8,392 nt of DNA from Actinomyces viscosus (GCA_943326975.2 CALPVI020000059.1:1-8392), one strand, 5' to 3'; shown: positions 1 through 6,925, counted from the first letter of the stretch. Notes: generated from the sequence alone by a model not told the origin. Made by a program: numbers and translations.

Positions 1-147
1 AACAACTTCATGTTCCAACACCCAAAAAGCAACTCCATATGCTTTTAAGTGATTTGTTTGAGATTCATCCATCGGCACTAACAACTGTGTAGCTTGTGCT
101 TTTCCAAACGAAAACAAACAAATAACAATTACTAAAAATAACTTCAT
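1..147 (-). CDS. Secreted asparagine synthetase B-like protein, N-terminal part only
   Basis: This is the first 49 codons of a gene that runs off the left edge. The ATG is at 145-147, 15 bp after the dnaB stop. The product begins with a short hydrophobic signal peptide (about residues 1-19, ending G-K-A-Q-A, a good signal peptidase I site). It continues with TQLLVPMDESQTNHLKAYG and then VAFWVLEHEVV. From memory of the family, the LxPMDxxQxNHLKAYG block followed by a WVL stretch marks Bacteroidota proteins usually named 'asparagine synthetase B', which often lie beside dnaB. The name comes from annotation transfer; asparagine synthesis by an exported protein is doubtful and the true function is unknown. 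The tight spacing and the lack of a terminator after dnaB suggest co-transcription. The family call is moderately sure; that this is a real gene start is likely. Confidence 0.62.
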   Translation of the reverse strand, partial: MKLFLVIVICLFSFGKAQATQLLVPMDESQTNHLKAYGVAFWVLEHEVV

Positions 148-162
148 ATTGAGTTTAGATTA

Positions 163-1734
163 TTAGAATGGCGCATCATTTGAATTAAAATTATCAAAAT
201 CAGATCCTGGGTCATCAAACGAATTCATTTTACTTTGTAAAGTAATTGTATTCGAGGGAGAAGTATCAAATCCTGTATTTGCATTCATACTTGAAGGCAA
301 AGAAGCAGCTGGCGTATCATCAGTGTAATTATCGATATTATCAAAACGAGCATATTCGCCAATAAATCTAAGTCTTACTCTATCTAAAGCACCATTTCTA
401 TGCTTTGCAATGATAATTTCTCCAACACCTTGATTCGAATTCCCATCCTCATCTTGCAAAAATCCGTAATATTCAGGTCGATAAATAAATGACACAATAT
501 CAGCATCTTGCTCAATCGCACCAGATTCACGTAAATCTGACAACTGAGGTCGTTTATCACCACCTCTTTGTTCAACCGAACGACTTAACTGCGAAAGTGC
601 AATTACAGGAACATTCAACTCTTTTGCGATTTCCTTAATCGAACGAGAGATAGAAGATATCTCCTGCTCACGATTACCAGATCCTTTAGAACCTCCCGCA
701 GTCATTAACTGTAGGTAATCGATAATAACAATCTGAATATCATGTTGCATTTTCAATCTTCGACATTTAGCTCTTAAATCGAAAATACTTATACCTGGGG
801 TATCATCAATGTAAATTGGCGCAGTTGCTAATTTTGTTATACGTGTATGTAATTGTTGAAATTCATGATCTTTTAAATCACCTTTTCTTAATTTTTCAGC
901 ACTTAATCTTGCCTCACTTGCAATCAAACGTTTCACTAACTGAACAGCTGACATCTCTAATGAAAACAAAGCCACTCCTTGACCATAATCTACTGCACAA
1001 TTTCGAGCCATTGATAGTACAAAAGCTGTTTTACCCATAGCTGGACGAGCGGCAATAACAATCATATCAGAACGTTGCCAACCAGAAGTTAACTTATCTA
1101 AATCAAAGAAACCAGTAGCCACACCTGAAATACCATCTGTATTTTGAGAAGCTTTTTCAATTTCTTCAATCGCTTCTCTTACTGCAGTTTGCATTGTAGA
1201 AACGCCTTTACTCATATTATTTTCAGCAATTTCAAACAATTCTTTTTCAGCTTTATTTAAAACATCAAAAACATCATTTGAATCATCATAAGCATCACGA
1301 ATTACTTCGCTACTCATTCGAATCAATTCTCGTTTGATATATTTCTCTGCAATGATACGTGCGTGAAATTCAACATGTGCTGAAGAAGAAATTTTACTCG
1401 TTAAAGTAGAAATATAAGCAGCACCACCTGCAACTTCTAATTCTCCTTGCTGTTTTAATTTATTGATAACCGTCAATAAATCGATAGGACTAGAACTTCC
1501 AAAAAGTTCTCGAATAGCAGAATAAATATATTGGTGTTTCGGATCATAAAAACTAGTTGGCATCAACATATCAATTACATCCGTAACTGCATTTTTCTCC
1601 AACATCATCGCCCCTAATACAGCTTGTTCTATATCAACAGCTTGCGGTGGAACTTTCCCTAATTCAGAAGCCAAAACCGATGGGTTTTTAAGTCTATTCG
1701 AAGGTTTTCGAGTGTTTTCAATATTGTTGTCCAT
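163..1734 (-). CDS. dnaB: Replicative DNA helicase DnaB
   Basis: Hexameric 5'-3' helicase that unwinds DNA at the replication fork and works with primase. Residues 28-130 match the DnaB N-terminal domain (PPQAVDIEQAVLGAMMLEKN at 29-48). A linker region follows, then the RecA-like ATPase core from about 195. Visible motifs are Walker A ARPAMGKT (229-236, Lys235), the SLEMS motif with catalytic Glu260, Walker B VIIDYLQLM (336-344), SQLSR (381-385), LSDLRESGAIEQDADIV (398-414), and the AKHRNG loop (443-448) with the trans-acting Lys444 and Arg446. The length of 523 aa is normal for Bacteroidota DnaB, and no intein interrupts the core. After about residue 466 the tail is Asn/Asp/Ser-rich and apparently disordered, ending in an acidic D-A-P-F tip. 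The ATG at 1732-1734 is the only sensible start, since the next Met is inside the conserved N-terminal domain. No terminator follows, so transcription probably continues into the gene at 147. Confidence 0.97.
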   Translation of the reverse strand: MDNNIENTRKPSNRLKNPSVLASELGKVPPQAVDIEQAVLGAMMLEKNAVTDVIDMLMPTSFYDPKHQYIYSAIRELFGSSSPIDLLTVINKLKQQGELEVAGGAAYISTLTSKISSSAHVEFHARIIAEKYIKRELIRMSSEVIRDAYDDSNDVFDVLNKAEKELFEIAENNMSKGVSTMQTAVREAIEEIEKASQNTDGISGVATGFFDLDKLTSGWQRSDMIVIAARPAMGKTAFVLSMARNCAVDYGQGVALFSLEMSAVQLVKRLIASEARLSAEKLRKGDLKDHEFQQLHTRITKLATAPIYIDDTPGISIFDLRAKCRRLKMQHDIQIVIIDYLQLMTAGGSKGSGNREQEISSISRSIKEIAKELNVPVIALSQLSRSVEQRGGDKRPQLSDLRESGAIEQDADIVSFIYRPEYYGFLQDEDGNSNQGVGEIIIAKHRNGALDRVRLRFIGEYARFDNIDNYTDDTPAASLPSSMNANTGFDTSPSNTITLQSKMNSFDDPGSDFDNFNSNDAPF

Positions 1735-1738
1735 GATA

Positions 1739-1746
1739 CAAAGATA
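1739..1746 (-). promoter_or_regulatory. Candidate -7 promoter element of dnaB
   Basis: On the minus strand this reads TATCTTTG, an exact match to the Bacteroidota -7 consensus TAnnTTTG. It ends only 4 nt before the dnaB ATG, so initiation at the usual distance would give a leaderless or nearly leaderless message. No clear TTG lies at the expected -33 distance, so this could be a chance match in AT-rich DNA. Confidence 0.4.
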
Positions 1747-1792
1747 ACGAATTCGATTGCCGCTAAAAAGTTTTATTTGAAAGTTTTGTTAA

Positions 1793-1854
1793 AAAGATTT
1801 AAATACAAGTTATGAACAAAAGTTGAAATCTTTAAAATCTTAAATGGAAAGATT
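1793..1854. repeat. Cluster of short AAAGATT/AATCTT inverted repeats upstream of dnaB
   Basis: AAAGATTT at 1793-1800 is the reverse complement of AAATCTTT at 1826-1833. AATCTT at 1836-1841 pairs with AAGATT at 1849-1854. The repeats sit between the terminator at 1860-1888 and the dnaB promoter candidate. They could be weak stem-loops or protein-binding sites upstream of dnaB, but in DNA this AT-rich short repeats also arise by chance. No DnaA box (TTATCCACA) is visible here. Confidence 0.2.
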
Positions 1855-1859
1855 CACGC

Positions 1860-1888
1860 AAAAAAAAAGCTGTTCAAATGAACAGCTT
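1860..1888 (-). terminator. Rho-independent terminator of the S8 peptidase gene at 1912-3504
   Basis: A perfect 9-bp stem (1867-1875 with 1880-1888, AAGCTGTTC/GAACAGCTT) closes a 4-nt loop. On the minus strand it is followed by a run of nine T (1868 down to 1860). It begins about 24 bp after the peptidase stop codon. The other side has no T run, so it acts in the minus direction only, and it separates this gene from dnaB. Confidence 0.88.
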
Positions 1889-1911
1889 CTAATCTATTAA
1901 TTTGAATTATT

Positions 1912-3504
1912 TTATTTTGTTGCTTTAGATTTTTCTAACTCTAAACAAAATTTGACAGCATTATATACGTTCACAACTCCGCCTGTAACTGATAAAGTAG
2001 CAAAGTCTACTAATTCCTCTGAACCTGGTTTTGTTTGTTTAGTCCCTTTGTAAGATGTAGCAGATTTTAAAATCGCATCTTTAATTTCGTGCATACTCAA
2101 TGAAGGAAAATAAGATGCTAATAATGCAGCAACACCAGCTACCATAGGTGCAGCCATAGAAGTACCTTGTAATTTTTTATATTTATCATTTGGTACAGAA
2201 TTGTAAATATCATCACCTGGAGCAAAAACATCTACTGCTTGAACACCATAATTTGAAAAGTCAGCAGCAAGCAATTTAGATCTAAATCTAGTTGAAGCAC
2301 CTATAGTTAATAACAAATCCAATCTTTCTGTTTGAAAGCTATATTTCCAAGTTGGGAAATTTGGTTCAACATCAACATTTTTATTATCATTTCCAGCAGC
2401 ATGCACCAATAAAACACCTTTATAATCAGCATATTTCATTGCTTCATAAACTTCTTTTTGGTATACCGAATAATCTTTACCGAAAGACATATTAATAATT
2501 CTAGCACCATTATCAACTGCGTAACGAATTGCTAAAGCTACATCTTTGTCATTTTCATCACCATTTGGAACAGCTCTTAGCACCATTAACTTAACATCTT
2601 CAGCTACGCCATCACCACCTAAATCATTTCCTCTAATTGCTCCAATAATTCCTCCTACATGCGTCCCATGCAACGCATCAGCACCTTCTACATCATTATT
2701 TCCGTATTTAATATCGCTGAAATCAGTTGGATTGTCGCCAATCAATTCTCTTTCATTGAAATTGACATTTAAATTGTATTCCAACTGATCATTTATGTAA
2801 TGTAATTGTTCATTGATATCTGCAAGAGACAAAGAACCATTTTTCATTGCCATAGCCAATCCTTTCAATTGAATATCTTGCTCATCTGTTGGATTCCAAT
2901 TCATCAAATCTTTTAACGTATAGTCTAATTTACCTAATTTAGAAGAAATAATAGCTGGAACTTTTTCCATAATCGCAGGAAGCATATCCATTTGAGATTT
3001 GTAATTTTTAAAATTTGCTATCTCCTCTTCTACTTCTGTTTTGATTTTTTGATAAACCTTATATTCCTCTTTCTCATTCGAAGAAAGTGTTGCAGGATCA
3101 ATTCCTTCAAATTTTTTAGAGTAAGTTCTTAGTAATCTTGTTTTCTCTAAAGTAGCCTGATTCACGTTTTCACCTTTTGAATTTCCTAAAAAATTCCAAC
3201 CATTTATATCATCAATATAACCGTTTTTATCATCATCTATTCCATTTTTAGGAATCTCCTTTGTATTCACCCAAATTTTACCTTGTAAATCTTTGTGCTC
3301 TACATCAACACCTGAATCAATTACAGCAACAATAACTGTTTTTGTTTTTCTTTTCTTTAATTTTTTGTAGGCTTTTTCAGTACTCATACCAGCACCTTTC
3401 TTGTTGTACCAATTTACAATTGCAGGATCAACTTGACCAAATGATGTATTTGCTAATCCTAAAGAGATTGCAACTAAACAGATTAAAACAATTATTTTTC
3501 TCAT
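1912..3504 (-). CDS. Exported subtilisin-like serine peptidase (family S8), without T9SS domain
   Basis: Endopeptidase of the subtilase family. A signal peptide covers about residues 1-24 (basic MRK, hydrophobic core, S-F-G-Q); no lipobox Cys follows. The catalytic triad is Asp63 in VIAVIDSGVDVEHKDL, His279 in ALHGTHVGGIIGA and Ser449 in GTSMAAPMVAGVAALL, with oxyanion Asn372 in HAAGND. An Asp/Asn-rich stretch, NGIDDDKNGYIDDINGWNF (88-106), looks like a calcium-binding loop and is common in Bacteroidota subtilases. Between it and the His motif lies a charged, probably helical insertion of about 160 residues (107-268). Only about 30 residues separate the signal peptide from the catalytic domain, so the usual inhibitor-type propeptide seems absent. 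The protein ends at 530 with a Lys-rich tail and no T9SS sorting domain, so periplasmic location is inferred. All active-site residues are present. It is transcribed away from a second S8 gene and has its own terminator. The substrate is unknown. Confidence 0.93.
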   Translation of the reverse strand: MRKIIVLICLVAISLGLANTSFGQVDPAIVNWYNKKGAGMSTEKAYKKLKKRKTKTVIVAVIDSGVDVEHKDLQGKIWVNTKEIPKNGIDDDKNGYIDDINGWNFLGNSKGENVNQATLEKTRLLRTYSKKFEGIDPATLSSNEKEEYKVYQKIKTEVEEEIANFKNYKSQMDMLPAIMEKVPAIISSKLGKLDYTLKDLMNWNPTDEQDIQLKGLAMAMKNGSLSLADINEQLHYINDQLEYNLNVNFNERELIGDNPTDFSDIKYGNNDVEGADALHGTHVGGIIGAIRGNDLGGDGVAEDVKLMVLRAVPNGDENDKDVALAIRYAVDNGARIINMSFGKDYSVYQKEVYEAMKYADYKGVLLVHAAGNDNKNVDVEPNFPTWKYSFQTERLDLLLTIGASTRFRSKLLAADFSNYGVQAVDVFAPGDDIYNSVPNDKYKKLQGTSMAAPMVAGVAALLASYFPSLSMHEIKDAILKSATSYKGTKQTKPGSEELVDFATLSVTGGVVNVYNAVKFCLELEKSKATK

Positions 3505-3532
3505 TTACTTTATTTTTTTTTCCAATTGATTA

Positions 3533-3564
3533 CAAAAATGATAATTATTTTCTATAATATTCAA
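3533..3564 (-). promoter_or_regulatory. Candidate promoter of the S8 peptidase gene at 1912-3504
   Basis: On the minus strand, TTG (3564-3562) is followed after 21 nt by CATTTTTG (3540-3533). This matches TTG-N19..21-TAnnTTTG with one mismatch in the -7 box. The predicted start of transcription is near 3527-3530, giving a leader of about 25 nt. The sequence just before the ATG is A-rich, with no Shine-Dalgarno, as is usual in Bacteroidota. Confidence 0.45.
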
Positions 3565-3584
3565 TAATTTTCAATGGAAGGCAT

Positions 3585-3592
3585 TATATTTA
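3585..3592 (+). promoter_or_regulatory. Weak candidate -7 element of the S8 peptidase gene at 3629-6202
   Basis: TATATTTA matches TAnnTTTG except for the last base. It lies 36 bp before the ATG, which would give a leader of about 30 nt. There is no clear TTG at -33. It is the best candidate on the plus strand of this 124-bp divergent region, but the evidence is thin. Confidence 0.25.
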
Positions 3593-3628
3593 CTTAACTA
3601 TCATATAAACAATTACAAACGGCATACT

Positions 3629-6202
3629 ATGAAGTTTTATTTTACTTTTTTTTTATTATTCTCTATAGAGAGTTTATTTGGACAAGAAATTGAAACAATC
3701 AATTATAAATACTTTCAAATTGAAGCTAATACCATTATTCCAATCAGTATTGAAAACAATTTAAAAAACATCAATTTTTTAAATGAAAATAATATCAAAA
3801 TAAAAAATCAAACGAAAAATTGGATTTTTATTTCAGGAACACCTAAATGGGCAATTGAAAATCAAAAAAAAGGTAACATCTCAAAATTCCATTTAGATAA
3901 TTATTTTGGACAAGCTTTAACAGATTCATCAAAAGTATTGCATCATGTTAATGAAGTGAATAATGGGGAAAATGGTTTAAACACCTCTTACAAGGGGAAA
4001 AATGTAATTATTGGTGTTATCGATGTTGGATTAGATGTGACACATCCAGATTTTAAAGATTCATTAGGGAAAACAAGGGTGCTAAGATACTGGGATCAAA
4101 CTTTCTCAGGGACATCAAATATTACTCCATATAACTATGGCCGTTTATGGGATAGTACTGCAATAAATAATGGAAGTTTTACTGGAAGTACGCAAGCAGC
4201 AGATCCGATTGGACATGGCACTACAGTTACAGGAAGAGCAGCTGGAAACGGAGGATCTTGCGGACAAAATGCCGGGTTTGCCCCAGAGTCCTCTATTGTT
4301 TTTGTTCAGTCTAATTTAAATAGACCAAATTGGACTTTATCTGTAGCTGATGCATGTGATTATATTTTTAAATATGCTGATTCTATAGGTTTACCTGCAG
4401 TAATTAATATTAGCCTTGGTTCTTATATTGGAAGTCATGATGGAAATGATCCAGCATCAGAATTAATGGAGCAATTAGTTGATCAAAAAGGAGGTAGAAT
4501 CATCGTTAGTGCTGCTGGTAATGCTGGAAATTTTGGTAGAATTCATGTTAGAGGTACAGCAACATCAGATACGAGTTTTGTTTGGTTTTTAAACAATCCT
4601 GGTTCAAATATTTTTGGTCAAACAAATAAAATCTATATGGATATTTGGGCAGATACTTCAGATGCAGATTTCATTGATTTTGCTTTTGGAGCTGACAAAC
4701 CTGCTCCAAATTATGGTTTTAGAGGTAAAACAAAATTTTACAATTTAAAAACGATAACTAAAAATGGAATTATTCTTCATGATACAATTTATAATGCAAA
4801 TCATCAACGCATAGCGATTGTTGATTTATATCCTGAAATGATTGATAGCGCTTGTCATTTGGAAGCCTATTTCTCAAAAATTGATTCTACAAGCTATTAT
4901 TACAGACTGATGTCTTTAGGGAGTGGAAGTTATGACACATGGGGTAGCAGTAATTCAAAAATAAGAACAAACGATTTAATTTCATCCATCCCTTCTTCTC
5001 TAATTGTTCCTGAAATTGTTAAATACCAAATGCCTGATTTCAATCAAAGCATCGTATCTTCTTTCAATTGTTCAGAAAAAATAATTTCAGTGGGAAATGT
5101 TAAAAGTAGAACACAACATACAGACAAAAACAACAACACCTATTCCAATGCTGCTGGTGGAATTGCTATTGGACAAATCAACACAACATCGAGTAAAGGT
5201 CCAAATAGACATAACTATACAAAACCTGATGTAGCTGCAAGTGGCGAATTTGGTATAGCTCCTGTACCTGCCTGGATGTATTCGAACGCAACATACAATT
5301 CTTCTGTCGATATCAATGGTTTTCAAGGAAGAAATAATGGTACATCAATGGCAGCGCCAAGTGTTTCAGGAATAGCTGCTCTATATCTTGAAAAATGCTC
5401 AAAATCAAGTTATAATGATTTTAAAACAGATTTATTTTCAACTGCAACAGTGGATGGATTTACAGGTAATGTTCCAAATAATGCTTATGGTTACGGAAAA
5501 CCAAATGCTCTCAACCTAATGTTACTAAATAATGCTTCTGCTTCAATTTCAGGGAACTCAGGTATTTGTTCTAATCCAATTACTCTTGGAGTAAATTCTA
5601 ATCAAGCAATCGACTCTATAAAATGGTCAAATTCCTTAACAAACCAAACCATTTCAATTTCCACACCTGATACTATCTTTGCTTTAGCTTATTATGGAAA
5701 AGGGTGTAAAGTACTAACTGACACAGCAATTATCAAACAAAATACTATTTTACCAAATCCAATAATTACTCAAAATAATCATACACTAACTTCGGATACA
5801 CAAGCAAATTATCAATGGGTTTTAAATTCTACTCCTTTAACAAATGAAATAAATCAAAACATACTTATCGTTCCAATGAATGGTGATGCCTATTCTGTTT
5901 TCACAACGAGTATTGATGGATGTGTTTCTATTTCGAACACAATTATCATAAGTACAGCATCTATTGATGAGTTAACAACTTCTAAATTAGATTTCTTTCC
6001 AAACCCCTCGTTTAATCAAATTTTCGTTTCTACAGAAGTTGAGATTAATTCAATAACTGCAATTGACAATACCGGAAGATCAATTCTTTTACCTAAATTA
6101 GGTGGTAATAAATATCAAATCGAAAATTTAAATTCAGGTGTTTATACACTTAAAATTGATACTAATAAAGGAATATTTAATTCTAAACTAATAAAAATGT
6201 GA
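3629..6202 (+). CDS. Secreted subtilisin-like serine peptidase (family S8) with T9SS C-terminal sorting domain
   Basis: Large secreted subtilase. Order of parts: signal peptide (about 1-19, ending L-F-G-Q); a probable propeptide (20-115); catalytic domain with Asp132 (VIIGVIDVGLDVTHPDF), His196 (DPIGHGTTVTGRAAG), oxyanion Asn298 (VSAAGNAG) and Ser573 (GTSMAAPSVSGIAALYLE). The triad is intact. About 275 residues separate Asn298 and Ser573, far more than in subtilisin; residues 305-480 are probably an inserted beta-rich domain. After the peptidase come two Ig/PKD-like modules (about 636-704, I-K-W-S-N and GC; about 705-772, Y-Q-W and DGC). Residues 785-857 form a type A T9SS sorting domain: FFPNPSFNQIFV, then GVYTLKI, ending KLIKM. 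In this family that domain directs export across the outer membrane and is removed there. It is divergent from the S8 gene at 1912-3504. No terminator is visible after the TGA, so some readthrough into the next gene is possible. Confidence 0.94.
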   Translation: MKFYFTFFLLFSIESLFGQEIETINYKYFQIEANTIIPISIENNLKNINFLNENNIKIKNQTKNWIFISGTPKWAIENQKKGNISKFHLDNYFGQALTDSSKVLHHVNEVNNGENGLNTSYKGKNVIIGVIDVGLDVTHPDFKDSLGKTRVLRYWDQTFSGTSNITPYNYGRLWDSTAINNGSFTGSTQAADPIGHGTTVTGRAAGNGGSCGQNAGFAPESSIVFVQSNLNRPNWTLSVADACDYIFKYADSIGLPAVINISLGSYIGSHDGNDPASELMEQLVDQKGGRIIVSAAGNAGNFGRIHVRGTATSDTSFVWFLNNPGSNIFGQTNKIYMDIWADTSDADFIDFAFGADKPAPNYGFRGKTKFYNLKTITKNGIILHDTIYNANHQRIAIVDLYPEMIDSACHLEAYFSKIDSTSYYYRLMSLGSGSYDTWGSSNSKIRTNDLISSIPSSLIVPEIVKYQMPDFNQSIVSSFNCSEKIISVGNVKSRTQHTDKNNNTYSNAAGGIAIGQINTTSSKGPNRHNYTKPDVAASGEFGIAPVPAWMYSNATYNSSVDINGFQGRNNGTSMAAPSVSGIAALYLEKCSKSSYNDFKTDLFSTATVDGFTGNVPNNAYGYGKPNALNLMLLNNASASISGNSGICSNPITLGVNSNQAIDSIKWSNSLTNQTISISTPDTIFALAYYGKGCKVLTDTAIIKQNTILPNPIITQNNHTLTSDTQANYQWVLNSTPLTNEINQNILIVPMNGDAYSVFTTSIDGCVSISNTIIISTASIDELTTSKLDFFPNPSFNQIFVSTEVEINSITAIDNTGRSILLPKLGGNKYQIENLNSGVYTLKIDTNKGIFNSKLIKM

Positions 6203-6221
6203 TTTTGTATTAAAGAATTTA

Positions 6222-6229
6222 TATTTTTG
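6222..6229 (+). promoter_or_regulatory. Candidate -7 promoter element of the DUF5606 gene
   Basis: TATTTTTG is an exact TAnnTTTG match, 23 bp before the ATG. The nearest upstream TTG (6205-6207) is 14 nt away, shorter than the usual 17-23. The leader would be about 17-20 nt, and its end is A-rich (ACATAAAAAAAGAA), typical of Bacteroidota start regions. This suggests the gene can be transcribed independently of the peptidase gene, which ends 50 bp upstream. Confidence 0.5.
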
Positions 6230-6252
6230 AACTCGTAAACATAAAAAAAGAA

Positions 6253-6819
6253 ATGAAATTAACAGGTATTATTGCAATCTCAGGAAGACCAGGACTTTTT
6301 AAAGTTATTGCTCAAGGTAAAAATAATGTAATCGTTGAATCACTTGTTGATAACAAACGTTTCCCAGCGTATTCATCAGATAGAATATCAGCTTTAGAAG
6401 ATATTAGCATCTATACTTATGAGGAAGAAAAACCTTTAAAGGAAATCTTTTTAACGATTTACAACAAAGAAAATGGTGGCGAAACAATTTCTCACAAAGA
6501 AAGTGAAGTTAATTTAAGAAATTATATTGACGAAGTACTTCCAAACTACGATAAAGAAAGAGTATATATTTCTGATATCAAAAAATTATTCCAATGGTAT
6601 AATTTATTACATAAATCAGGAAACTTAATCGTTTCTGAAGCAAAAGAAGAAGTTGCAACTGAAGCAACTGAAAATAAAGAAGAGAAAAAGGAAAAAGTAG
6701 CAGCTAAAAAAGCGTCTACAGCTAAACCTAAAGCAACAGCTGATAAAGCAGCTCCTAAAGCAAGTGCTGCTAAAAAAACAGCAGCTACTAAAACTGGAGG
6801 AACAAGCAGAGGAAAATAA
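6253..6819 (+). CDS. DUF5606 family protein with Lys/Ala-rich C-terminal tail
   Basis: A cytoplasmic 188-residue protein without signal peptide or membrane segment. Residues 1-123 match the DUF5606 family found in Bacteroidota: LTGIIAISGRPGLFKVIAQG at 3-22, the SLVDNKRFPAYSSDRISALE block at 30-49, DISIYTYEEE at 50-59, and the YISDIKKLFQWYNLLHKSG helix at 105-123. The GxxGLFK(V/I) start resembles a small beta-barrel domain, but the function is not known. An acidic linker follows (128-147, many Glu), then a basic tail (143-188) built from Lys, Ala, Thr and Pro in AAKKAS, AKPKA, APKA and AAKKTA units. The tail recalls histone H1-like nucleic-acid-binding tails; DNA or RNA binding is inference only. 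The ATG follows an A-rich leader. A strong terminator follows 18 bp after the stop. Confidence 0.88.
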   Translation: MKLTGIIAISGRPGLFKVIAQGKNNVIVESLVDNKRFPAYSSDRISALEDISIYTYEEEKPLKEIFLTIYNKENGGETISHKESEVNLRNYIDEVLPNYDKERVYISDIKKLFQWYNLLHKSGNLIVSEAKEEVATEATENKEEKKEKVAAKKASTAKPKATADKAAPKASAAKKTAATKTGGTSRGK

Positions 6820-6837
6820 TCCTTTAAAATAATTGAT

Positions 6838-6866
6838 AAAAGCTGTCTATTGACAGCTTTTTTTTT
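6838..6866 (+). terminator. Rho-independent terminator of the DUF5606 gene
   Basis: The stem AAAAGCTGTC (6838-6847) pairs with GACAGCTTTT (6852-6861) around the loop TATT, and a run of nine T spans 6858-6866. It lies 18 bp after the stop codon. Its core (AAGCTGT.. / ..ACAGCTT) resembles the terminator at 1867-1888. Confidence 0.92.
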
Positions 6867-6891
6867 GCTTAAAGATTCAAATTTGAAAAAT

Positions 6892-6925
6892 AAAAAAAGC
6901 CTAATTTGATATCAAATTAGGCTTT
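6892..6925 (-). terminator. argS: Rho-independent terminator of argS
   Basis: A perfect 30-nt palindrome (6896-6925) has the arms AAAGCCTAATTTGAT and ATCAAATTAGGCTTT, centred on GATATC. On the minus strand it is followed by a T run (complement of the A run 6892-6898). It starts 18 bp after the argS stop. The plus side has only three T, so it works in the minus direction. It lies back to back with the terminator at 6838-6866, protecting the convergent genes from each other. Confidence 0.9.

Noticed and set aside
384..575. Minor open frame antisense or alternative to dnaB
   Set aside because: It lies wholly within the strongly conserved ATPase core of dnaB and its product has no recognisable features. 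The frame at 816-1040 is rejected for the same reason.
163..1734. Intein in dnaB
   Set aside because: DnaB is a common intein host, but Walker A, Walker B and the downstream motifs are continuous and properly spaced at 523 residues.
2546..2788. Open frame opposite the minus-strand S8 peptidase
   Set aside because: It is antisense to the region encoding the His motif and surrounding core, and it has a low-complexity Ser/Pro/Leu product.
3342..3557. Plus-strand open frame covering the start of the S8 gene and part of the intergenic region
   Set aside because: The Phe/Leu-rich translation comes from reading the A/T-rich signal-peptide region backwards. It has no supporting start context and overlaps a well-supported gene.
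5087..5326. Minus-strand open frame inside the T9SS subtilase
   Set aside because: It is antisense to conserved peptidase sequence and has no family resemblance.
6876..6887. Palindrome TTCAAATTTGAA between the two terminators
   Set aside because: It is a short, fully AT-rich type palindrome that would form only a weak hairpin. It has no partner copy, and the flanking terminators already account for the region.
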